Below, in pieces: positions 14,780-22,763 of a stretch of 32,705 nucleotides of DNA. The notes beneath the pieces were generated by a model that was not told where the DNA came from, ran no database searches, and saw only the letters and a list, made by a program, of their open reading frames with translations. Position 1 is the first letter of the stretch; every line of letters begins with the position of its first letter. Source of the stretch: Chitinophagaceae bacterium (GTDB taxonomy: Bacteria; Bacteroidota; Bacteroidia; Chitinophagales; Chitinophagaceae); contig CANJQU010000046.1 of assembly GCA_947476485.1 (NCBI GenBank), positions 1 through 32,705 on the forward strand. The letters are read 5' to 3'. Made by a program: the position numbers and the translations under genes.

Positions 14780-17700
14780 TTACTCTACAACTAACTGGCT
14801 ATCATACTTGATCCCACTGTCGCACAGGATGACCAAGGTATAAACACCGGGAGGGAGACCGGAAATCTTGAAAGATGAATTGATCAGCCCATTGTTTACT
14901 GTCACCGACCTGCGGCTCACAACAGCTCCCATACTATTATAAAGATCAATGATAGCTCCCGCTGACTTAATACCTGTGGCTCTTACGGTTACCAACTCTT
15001 TTGCCGGGTTAGGGAATACAACAATCTTCGCATCATCGGATACCTGTTTCACACCAAGGGTAATGGCAACGTGTATGTTTACATTGTCAATGTAAACATT
15101 CTGCCCATAGTGACCTATGTTGTCAAAAGCAAGCTGGATATGGCTGCCAAGATATGCATTGAGTGAGATCGAGTCCTTTCTCCATTCGGAAGCCGCAGGA
15201 ACGAATGCGCTTGTAGCATCGGGCGCTGTCGCTAAGGTTGCTGAGTCCTTTTCATAAATAGTTGTAAACGTTCTGCCGCAGTCAGTAGAAACATCTACCG
15301 TTAAGCTGTCATGATAGCCAGGATAGTAGGCATAGGCAACATCAAATGTTACATAAGCGTTCGAAGCGATAGACAGATCGATCTTAGGGGTAAGGATGCG
15401 ATCATGGCGGCCGCCGCAGTCGTTGTCGAAATTATCAAAGTTGATACATTTCGCGCTCAGACCAAATCCGCCGCAGGCACCGGACTGCTGCCAGGTAACG
15501 CCGCTCTGTGACATTTGCGACCACATGGCGGGAGGGAAGGACGCGCCTTCAAACCCTTCGGTAAGACCTGCGGTTGTACCCGCATCGACAATGATGTAAC
15601 CCGGTTTGATGATCGTATCATTTCCGGAGACACCGGTAACTGTTAATGTGGCGTCATAGGTTCCGAAGGCAGGATAGACAACAACCGGGCTATCGGCTGT
15701 TGATGTTGCCGGCACACCACCCGGAAAGCTCCACAAAAATGATGTAATACTGCCGTAAATATCCTTGTGATAACGTACGGTATCTCCCGGGCATAAGTAA
15801 GTTTTATCGCCGGCAAAATCGCCTGAGGGAGGCAGGTTATTCATGATGTCACATTCCCACACACCCCTTCCATAAGTGGACACCCTGAGAATACTTCCAG
15901 AAGTACTGTCGTTATAGATCATCATATCATGGAAGCGGGGAGTACCGGGCAGCCCCGCCGTATTGGTCCATGAGGAAGTAGTATTGTCTTTATAGTAAAC
16001 ATAGTTGCCTTCGCAAACAAACAGCCTTTCATTTGTTGAATACTCATCGGCAATAACCTTGAGTATATTGAGGCCCGGCAATGCAAACGTAATGTTACTC
16101 CAGCTCAGACCTTTATTCACCGAGCGGTAAATAGTATTGTTACAACTGAGGTAGACAATGTTGCTGTTGTACTTATTAGTAGCTACGCTTGCCGCAACAT
16201 TGGTTGCTGCCGGCGTTGACAACATAACAAAGGTGGGAGCAACCGCCATTGCATTATCACTTCTGTAGATGTGCCCGTTATCGGTAACGGCATAGAGGAT
16301 ATTGTTGTCTGCCCTGCACGAAGCAATGCCGCGTATGCTCTCATTTGTCGGGTGGATCAGGGTCCAGGATGGGGAACCTGTATTGATGTCATCTGAGCGC
16401 CATAGGCTGTCCATGCCGATAAATGCAACATTGGTCAATGAAGGGAGGAACTCTATGGCAAAAGTGCTGCCAACAGTACCGGGTATGTTGTAAGGCTGAT
16501 CGCCACCCAAGGGCAAGAGGTTTCTACGGTTGCCGTTGTCGTAATAGACCGCCCCTGAACCGAGGTAATCGATACCGCATCTTGGCCCCCAGTCGCCACC
16601 CCTGTTCGTCTTCCAGATGCCGTCGAAATACAGCTCACCATTATCCTGCGTGCCTATACTGATCAACTGACGCACAACCGGGCTTTGCGCAGCATGGTAT
16701 ATCTCGGTAGCGGCGAGGCCATTGCTTCGGGTGGTCCATGTGGTAGCCAAAGTGTCGGTCGTTAGCCAGAGACCACCATCATTAGCGTTAAACCTTTGCG
16801 TCAGATCATAGGGATTAAAGTCAATGGTGTGCATATCTGTATGGCATTGGTTCCACCACTGAGAACGCCAGCTCCAGGTGAGACCACCGTCGATAGAGCG
16901 CCACACACAATGAGATACCAGCAGCAGTTCGTTTGCGTTTGCAGGATTTGCAGTAAGACCAAAATTATAATCGCCCTGGGAACCGGATGTGATGGTGGAA
17001 TCGTAACAAACAAGGCATTGTGTGGTGCTTGTGTAAATATTAGAGAAAGACGTTCCGCCGTTTGTTGATTTCAGTATTTCCCCATAACCATCAGTAGTGG
17101 CCAGGTATACAACATTGGTATCAGCAGCGCTCACGGCAATACGTATACCCTGGTTGCCGGATGGCACTACCACGCCGCTTGTTATATGCGTCCATGTGCT
17201 GCCCATATTATTGCTCCTGTAAAAGTCAGTACCGGTTGCCGCGTACAGTGTTGTATTACTTCCCGGCCGCTGCTTCATACTCCTGAAATCACCACCTACC
17301 AATGTCTGTGTCCAGGAAAGGCCGGCATTCGTCGTTCTCCATATCCCATTGTCTGTGGCTGCTACAAGGTTATTATTATTAGTAGGATCCATAATGATCT
17401 CTACGGCCATACGATTACCAATACCGGTATTCGCCGGTGCAAAGGTCGCACCGCCATCCGTGCTTTTCCAGATGCCATAATCATCCCCGTAATAGTTCGC
17501 ATCGCCGGTGGACAAGTAAATGATGTTATCATTAGTATAGTCGATACAAACTGAAGAACATGAAGTTATCGGCATCGCTTCTGTGCCCGGAGTCGGCGTC
17601 CATGTCATCGCGTTGTCTGTACTGATAAACAGTCCGCCTGAAGCGCTGACCGCATACATTTTGAGCGGATCGGTCGGATGAAATTTCAACTGGCTCACCC

Positions 17701-17836
17701 TTCCCATCCCGTTCACCTGCCCGCTCACATTTACGGGAAATAAAATGGGGCCGGTATTTGTCCAGCTACCTACCTGCGCACCGGCATTAAAATAAAATAC
17801 TACCGGCAACAGCAGTAACCAAAAACGTAATTTCAT
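14780..17836 (-). CDS. Secreted beta-propeller protein with PKD and anchor-J-like domains, T9SS type A sorting domain
   Basis: This is a 1018-residue exported protein. Residues 1-20 form a signal peptide (MKLRFWLLLLPVVFYFNAGA). Then follows a long VPS10/sialidase-type propeller with repeated Asp-box motifs S/T-x-D/N-x-G-x-T/S-W/F: STDNAMTW (72), STDGGATF (125), TTNAGLSW (168), SNNMGSTW (208), and later STNGGTSF, SIDGGLTW and SVNKGLSW. After about residue 670 there is a PKD domain (LCPGDTVRYH... FGTYDATLTVTG). Next comes a jelly-roll 'choice-of-anchor J' type domain (TEGFEGASFPPAMW ... YIDNVNIHV). The end VVFPNPAKELVTVRATG ... PPGVYTLVI is a T9SS type A C-terminal domain. It should therefore cross the outer membrane by T9SS and be surface-bound or released. 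Ligand or enzyme activity is unknown. It lies 18 nt after the 135-residue gene, probably one operon. Confidence 0.88.
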   Translation of the reverse strand: MKLRFWLLLLPVVFYFNAGAQVGSWTNTGPILFPVNVSGQVNGMGRVSQLKFHPTDPLKMYAVSASGGLFISTDNAMTWTPTPGTEAMPITSCSSVCIDYTNDNIIYLSTGDANYYGDDYGIWKSTDGGATFAPANTGIGNRMAVEIIMDPTNNNNLVAATDNGIWRTTNAGLSWTQTLVGGDFRSMKQRPGSNTTLYAATGTDFYRSNNMGSTWTHITSGVVVPSGNQGIRIAVSAADTNVVYLATTDGYGEILKSTNGGTSFSNIYTSTTQCLVCYDSTITSGSQGDYNFGLTANPANANELLLVSHCVWRSIDGGLTWSWRSQWWNQCHTDMHTIDFNPYDLTQRFNANDGGLWLTTDTLATTWTTRSNGLAATEIYHAAQSPVVRQLISIGTQDNGELYFDGIWKTNRGGDWGPRCGIDYLGSGAVYYDNGNRRNLLPLGGDQPYNIPGTVGSTFAIEFLPSLTNVAFIGMDSLWRSDDINTGSPSWTLIHPTNESIRGIASCRADNNILYAVTDNGHIYRSDNAMAVAPTFVMLSTPAATNVAASVATNKYNSNIVYLSCNNTIYRSVNKGLSWSNITFALPGLNILKVIADEYSTNERLFVCEGNYVYYKDNTTSSWTNTAGLPGTPRFHDMMIYNDSTSGSILRVSTYGRGVWECDIMNNLPPSGDFAGDKTYLCPGDTVRYHKDIYGSITSFLWSFPGGVPATSTADSPVVVYPAFGTYDATLTVTGVSGNDTIIKPGYIIVDAGTTAGLTEGFEGASFPPAMWSQMSQSGVTWQQSGACGGFGLSAKCINFDNFDNDCGGRHDRILTPKIDLSIASNAYVTFDVAYAYYPGYHDSLTVDVSTDCGRTFTTIYEKDSATLATAPDATSAFVPAASEWRKDSISLNAYLGSHIQLAFDNIGHYGQNVYIDNVNIHVAITLGVKQVSDDAKIVVFPNPAKELVTVRATGIKSAGAIIDLYNSMGAVVSRRSVTVNNGLINSSFKISGLPPGVYTLVILCDSGIKYDSQLVVE

Positions 17837-17854
17837 CTGATAAATTTTAGAATC

Positions 17855-18262
17855 CTATTTTTTCTTATTGTCTTTCCATACCTGCAGCCGCTGTGATGGT
17901 GTAAGTATGGACCCATCGGTCTGCACATAAGGAAATACCTGCCTCCGCCAATGATCATATTTTTTCACTTCAAGGCGCATATGGTCTTCTGCCTGCATTC
18001 TGCGCCGCTCGCGTTTGGATGGCTTTTTTTCTTCCTTTGCGTGTTCCCCAATGACATCATGCTCACCTTCAGGTAACTCATGATACTGAAAGTATATTTT
18101 ATATGCTTTCTCCACTTCAAAAAAATTAGCCGCCGTATCCTTGATCATACTTATCCAGACCGGTTTGCGTGCATAGTCCTTTTCGGTATACACGGTTGCC
18201 TGCTGTGAATATGCGGCAGAGACACTACAGAGTATCGTAAAAAATAGCAATAGCTTTTTCAA
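17855..18262 (-). CDS. Small exported basic protein, function unknown (TTG start)
   Basis: The 135-residue product has a clear signal peptide (MKKLLLFFTILCSVSAAYS, cleavage before QQ), then a charged, largely helical mature part with a Lys/Arg/Glu cluster (KPSKRERRRMQAEDHMR) and aromatic residues. No family is recognised. No ATG lies in frame upstream, and starting at an internal Met would lose the signal peptide, so TTG at 18260-18262 is the best start. It precedes the 1018-residue propeller gene by 18 nt on the same strand and seems to lead the operon, suggesting a periplasmic or surface partner; that is inference from position. Confidence 0.7.
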   Translation of the reverse strand: MKKLLLFFTILCSVSAAYSQQATVYTEKDYARKPVWISMIKDTAANFFEVEKAYKIYFQYHELPEGEHDVIGEHAKEEKKPSKRERRRMQAEDHMRLEVKKYDHWRRQVFPYVQTDGSILTPSQRLQVWKDNKKK

Positions 18263-18282
18263 TGGATGTCTTTGTTTTACGG

Positions 18283-18312
18283 CTAAATTACCCTTATTTC
18301 AGCAAACCCAAA
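18283..18312 (-). promoter_or_regulatory. Candidate promoter of the 135-residue/propeller operon
   Basis: Minus strand: TTTG (18309-18312), an 18-nt spacer, TAATTTAG (18283-18290), one base off TAnnTTTG. The TTG start codon is about 20 nt downstream of the -7 element, so the leader would be short. Confidence 0.4.
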
Positions 18313-18350
18313 GGTATAATTTCACTATATTGCGCGCTGAAAACGGTAAA

Positions 18351-19127
18351 ATGGAACAGCGCCTGGTTTTTGATATTGGAATGCATATAGGACAGGATAG
18401 TATCAATTACCTGCGCGAAGGATTCAGCGTACTTGCTGTTGAGGCCAACCCGCTTTTGGCAGAGCAAAACAAAAAAACTTATAAAAAGTGGATAGACGAC
18501 GGCTCGCTCACCATTTTGAATGTTGGCATATCAGATAAAGATGGCGTGCTTCCTTTTTACATTAACAAAAGGACCTCCGAATGGAGCTCGTTCGACTTCA
18601 GTTTGGGCAGCAGGAATGGTACGCCTTACGAAATGAAAGAGATCCCTTGTGTCACTACCGCCAGCCTCTTTCAAAAATATGGCTTACCCTACTACCTAAA
18701 AGTAGACATTGAGGGCTATGATTTCTATTGCATCAATGACCTCCCTGACGTGAATACCGGCAAGGGAGTGAAATATGTATCCTGCGAGGCCACCGAAGTG
18801 TCTTTGCTGGATACAATGCATAATAAAGGCTACACTAAATTCAAGCTCATTCACCAGGGCTTCAACTTCAGACCTATCAATTTAAGCCTGGAAAAAAATC
18901 CGCTCTTCTATCTATACCTTAAAGTATATACAGGGCTTCGGGTGAAACTCAGGAACGTGCTGACCGCAAGATATCCTTACAGCTCTTCCGGCCCTATGCC
19001 GGAAAATACAAAGGGAGCATGGCTGACCTATGATAAAGCAAGGCAGTTGTTCGTAGATTTTTACCAGGGCGATAAACTAACCCCGCTGAATGATAAGAGC
19101 TGGTTTGACTTCCATGCGACCTATTAG
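18351..19127 (+). CDS. FkbM-family methyltransferase
   Basis: The 258-residue protein has the SAM-binding start VFDIGMHIGQDSINYLREG (motif I, DxGxxxGQ), VLAVEANP (acidic residue binding the ribose), and YYLKVDIEGYDF, the KxDIEGxE/D motif typical of FkbM-type enzymes. These methylate hydroxyl groups of sugars or polyketides; in Bacteroidota they often act on surface polysaccharide or O-glycans, but the substrate here is unknown. ATG 18351 is chosen because motif I begins a few residues later; a TTG at 18330 in frame would add seven residues. It stands alone on the plus strand between two minus-strand secreted-protein units and shows no sugar-biosynthesis neighbours. Confidence 0.85.
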   Translation: MEQRLVFDIGMHIGQDSINYLREGFSVLAVEANPLLAEQNKKTYKKWIDDGSLTILNVGISDKDGVLPFYINKRTSEWSSFDFSLGSRNGTPYEMKEIPCVTTASLFQKYGLPYYLKVDIEGYDFYCINDLPDVNTGKGVKYVSCEATEVSLLDTMHNKGYTKFKLIHQGFNFRPINLSLEKNPLFYLYLKVYTGLRVKLRNVLTARYPYSSSGPMPENTKGAWLTYDKARQLFVDFYQGDKLTPLNDKSWFDFHATY

Positions 19128-19178
19128 TCACCTGTACCTCCCGGAGTAAAGCTTTTCCAGGTACCGCACTTGCCCGGT

Positions 19179-22100
19179 TTACCTTAGCAGGGTCACATTA
19201 CCGGCTTTATGGAATATTTTCCCTGTGCTGGTAACGGCCTCTACCTCATACACAAATACGCCAAGTGGCTGTGGCTTACCATTGTAGGTGCCATCCCAAC
19301 CAGCGTCTATATTATTGGTCTCAAATACAAGATTACCCCAGCGATTGTAAATACGGAAGTAATTGAGATCGGCCATACCCCTTTTCAGTATCTTGAATAA
19401 GTTATTAGGACCATTACCAGGGCTAAATGCATTGGGCAGCGCCAGCAGGCTCTCTGCATCAATATAAATACTGATCGAATCAGTCACCATGCAACCCCAC
19501 TCGGTATAGCCAGAAACGACATACTTTGTGCTGATCTCGGGTGAGGCTACCGGGTTTGAAAGATAGGGATTGGTAAGTCCGCCGGCCGGCGTCCATAAAA
19601 AGCTCACACAATTGGTCTGGGGAGATAACTGGAATGATTCGCCCGGATACAAAGTAACAGAATCTTCAAGGTATATCACAGCGCCTGACCGCACGGTGAT
19701 GTGAGCCGAAACAGTGTCGAAGCAGCCGAATTGATTAGTTGCGACAGCCCAGTAGAACTGGGAAGTGATTGGGTGAACCCATGGCGCAGATGCAGTAGAA
19801 TCACTAAGATAAAATCCGGGATGCCACTTATAGGTTGCGATGCCATCATAAGGCACCGGGAACAGTTGCACCGAATCCCCGGGACAAACTGCCATCGTGG
19901 TGTCGTAGTTCACAAAATCGGAAGGGTGAACAATGAGTTGAGCAGAATCTACGCCGATACATCCGGCAGGTGTGGTGACCGTAACAATGATGTTTGTGCT
20001 GTCACCGGCTGTAAACACTACTGTCGCCGTACCTGAGTTGTCCAGAGACACCGATGGCGACCAGGAATAAGTATAATGCGCGTACCACTGCGGATCAACA
20101 TAAGCAGTGAGATGCAATGTATCATGGTCGCAAACAGTCCTGTTTCCACCAAGGTATACCCGTGGAACCGGCTGCACATCTATACGGAATGAATCATAAA
20201 GATTAGGGCAACCCGGGAAGAACACGGTTAAAACATAAGTAGCAGAAGTATCGGGAGTAATGAGCGGGCTGCCGGACATAGGGGACGGGATACCTGCAGT
20301 TGGCGTCCACATATATGTTTGCAGCGGATTGCCTGTAACCAGTACCTGTACCGATTTGCCCTTACATATAGCTGTATCATTATTGTACAATCTAACTGTA
20401 TCATAGAGTATCTCCACGTTTACGGTATCGGCACCGGCGCACCCGGCAACAGTGACCTGCAGCCAGTAAGTACCAGTGGCAGTAACGGTATTAGTTGCAG
20501 CCGATGTGAAGTCACTCCATAAATAGGTCGGCGCCGTATACGTATAACTGGATTGCAGCACTACCGGGTCTCCGTTACATACCCTGACATCAGGGCCAAG
20601 GTCAACCAACGGATGTGGCGACACTAAAATAGTTATCGCGTCCCATGCCGGGCAGCCATTGCTTACGGTAAGTGAGTAAGTGCCACTCGTTGATACATGG
20701 ATACTGTCGCCGGTAGCGCCGGTACTCCACAAGAAGGTATCACCTGCCGGTTGCAATGAAGTAAGCACAATTGAATCTCCCTGGCAGAATGCAGTGTCAT
20801 TGCCCAGGTTAACGACCGGTGATGCTTTAAAAGTGACATTAAAAGTATCGACCTCAGTAGCGCAGTTGGCAGTATACAGCACCCAATAAGCGCCCGCTGC
20901 ACTTATGGAAATAGTAGAGGTGGTAGCCCCTGTGCTCCATACCGGCGAAGTATACCATGACGGCGCGTGCAATGTGACCGTGCCGAGTGATGCGCATACA
21001 GTAGTGTCCACATGAGTAGTGCTCGTATCCGGTATCGTAAAGGTTACATGAAACGTATCGATAAATATCTCGCAGAGGTTGGAATCGACAACCCAGTAAG
21101 TGCCGTTAGTACTTACGGTGATCGTGGTGGTGGTAGCGCCTGTACTCCAGTGATGCCCGATGTATCCCGCGGGTGCAGTTAGTGTCATACTTCCCGCAGT
21201 GGCACACATGCTGGTATCTGTGCTTGCATAGGTAGTATCCGGCGCATTGATCGCCAGGTAAACACTATCCCTCGCGATGCAAATCTGTTTGAATGAAATG
21301 TCATCGATGACAAAATCGTTACCTGAAGCGGCTGTTGTCTGATCGTAGATACATATGTCGGCAGAAGTGTTGATACCGCTATTCCAGGTGGAAAAGAAAT
21401 TGACCCATGTGCCCGGAGGCGCTGTAACCGATGTCGGAGTACCAAGCAAAACACCGTTTACCATAAACTGCAGTATAGGCACAAATGCACCAGTGGTAAC
21501 CGAGGAGCAATTTGCAAACCAGGCAGAGAAATCGTAGTCTGTATTTGGTGTTACAGGAATTGTCTGACACCAAACGGACGTTGGCGATGGACTGCCATTC
21601 AGGATCATCATATTGCCGGTACCGGTGGTATGATCGCCCATGAATGTAAAACCGGTGTGCACGCCAAAAGGATTGGTATAGATGGAATAATGTCCTTCCA
21701 CAAGTGTAGTGCTAGGCGGAGCCGAATAAATATACGTACTGGTGAACCCGCTATTACCCGCACTGAAATCGCCATTCACCACAAGGTTGTAGGGCATTAC
21801 CGATTGCACAGTAAGATAATACCAACCCGAAGTAATGGCAGTAACCACAGGGTCAAGTATTGTAGTGCTGGACAGGCCTGCCGCAGGCGACCAGGTGTAG
21901 CCGATCACAGAGTCGGTACCCGTGAGTGTGGCATGGATAGTAGCGGTATCCCCTGCACATAGATGCAGCGAATCCGGAACACTGAGTGCATTGCTGCATA
22001 CAGGATCGCATACGTAAGTAAGGCAACTGGCAAAGCTTTCAGACACAAGGGAATTCAGGCCGGTAGCAGATGATACTGTTCCATACAGGTCAAGCCCTGT

Positions 22101-22733
22101 GGGGTTTGAGCTAGGTGTTGAGGCATCGTCATAATCCGCTACCTGAACGTTGAACGTATGTGTGCCCGCAGTAAGGAAAACCGTTTGTGTATAAAAGGCA
22201 TAGGAAGAGTAAAAAGCCGGAGATGCTATTGCAGGTTGTGAAAAGCCGAGTGGGATACCGTCTATGTCGGTCGCCGGAATATAATTGTCATTCGCTACAT
22301 AAAAAGTGATCCTGATACTATCATCAGTGCACATCCTGAATTCCCGGCCAAGCGTCATGTTGTATGGAATGGTACCGGTACCGGAAGTATAATAAGTATT
22401 TGAATTGAGGCAACTGATCCAGCCCCCGGGATTGGCTGCAGGATTAATGGCCCACCCACCCACCGGAGTCACTACATCCGCGTTAGCACCTGGCACTACT
22501 TCTACCAGACCGATTATGGGTGTTCCTGCAATTGCCGTGGCTACACCGGGAGAAACAGCAGTAAGTGTCCACTTGGGATCAATAACAGCAGGAGCTCCAT
22601 TAGCGCCTCCGGCAATAGCGGTGCCGGTCAGCGGATCATAGCCTGTATTAATAACAAGTGAATTGGTAAGGCACTGAGATCTTGCACCGTAACCGAATAC
22701 CATAAATACCAGCAGCAACAAATACCTATTCAT
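19179..22733 (-). CDS. Ig/PKD-repeat secreted protein with T9SS type B (gliding motility-associated) C-terminal domain
   Basis: The 1184-residue protein has a signal peptide (MNRYLLLLVFMVFGYGARS) and an N-terminal beta domain, then a carbohydrate-binding-like jelly roll at about 320-485 (NGDFSAGNSGF ... DFVIDDISF). Tandem Ig/SprB-like repeats follow, with recurring CxGD and WSTGAT motifs (HHWSTGATTT, VWSTGATTS, LWSTGATGD). The last 90 residues, LPNAFSPGNGPNNLFKI ... FRIYNRWGNLVFET ... GWDGTYNGKPQPLGV, are the type B sorting domain also named 'gliding motility-associated C-terminal domain'. It should be a cell-surface or secreted adhesin-like protein. Its C-terminal half is clearly paralogous to the neighbouring 870-residue protein. 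It follows that gene by 30 nt and is probably in its operon. Confidence 0.88.
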   Translation of the reverse strand: MNRYLLLLVFMVFGYGARSQCLTNSLVINTGYDPLTGTAIAGGANGAPAVIDPKWTLTAVSPGVATAIAGTPIIGLVEVVPGANADVVTPVGGWAINPAANPGGWISCLNSNTYYTSGTGTIPYNMTLGREFRMCTDDSIRITFYVANDNYIPATDIDGIPLGFSQPAIASPAFYSSYAFYTQTVFLTAGTHTFNVQVADYDDASTPSSNPTGLDLYGTVSSATGLNSLVSESFASCLTYVCDPVCSNALSVPDSLHLCAGDTATIHATLTGTDSVIGYTWSPAAGLSSTTILDPVVTAITSGWYYLTVQSVMPYNLVVNGDFSAGNSGFTSTYIYSAPPSTTLVEGHYSIYTNPFGVHTGFTFMGDHTTGTGNMMILNGSPSPTSVWCQTIPVTPNTDYDFSAWFANCSSVTTGAFVPILQFMVNGVLLGTPTSVTAPPGTWVNFFSTWNSGINTSADICIYDQTTAASGNDFVIDDISFKQICIARDSVYLAINAPDTTYASTDTSMCATAGSMTLTAPAGYIGHHWSTGATTTTITVSTNGTYWVVDSNLCEIFIDTFHVTFTIPDTSTTHVDTTVCASLGTVTLHAPSWYTSPVWSTGATTSTISISAAGAYWVLYTANCATEVDTFNVTFKASPVVNLGNDTAFCQGDSIVLTSLQPAGDTFLWSTGATGDSIHVSTSGTYSLTVSNGCPAWDAITILVSPHPLVDLGPDVRVCNGDPVVLQSSYTYTAPTYLWSDFTSAATNTVTATGTYWLQVTVAGCAGADTVNVEILYDTVRLYNNDTAICKGKSVQVLVTGNPLQTYMWTPTAGIPSPMSGSPLITPDTSATYVLTVFFPGCPNLYDSFRIDVQPVPRVYLGGNRTVCDHDTLHLTAYVDPQWYAHYTYSWSPSVSLDNSGTATVVFTAGDSTNIIVTVTTPAGCIGVDSAQLIVHPSDFVNYDTTMAVCPGDSVQLFPVPYDGIATYKWHPGFYLSDSTASAPWVHPITSQFYWAVATNQFGCFDTVSAHITVRSGAVIYLEDSVTLYPGESFQLSPQTNCVSFLWTPAGGLTNPYLSNPVASPEISTKYVVSGYTEWGCMVTDSISIYIDAESLLALPNAFSPGNGPNNLFKILKRGMADLNYFRIYNRWGNLVFETNNIDAGWDGTYNGKPQPLGVFVYEVEAVTSTGKIFHKAGNVTLLR

Positions 22734-22763
22734 GGCAAAGAATTATTAAAGGGCTTATTCAAT

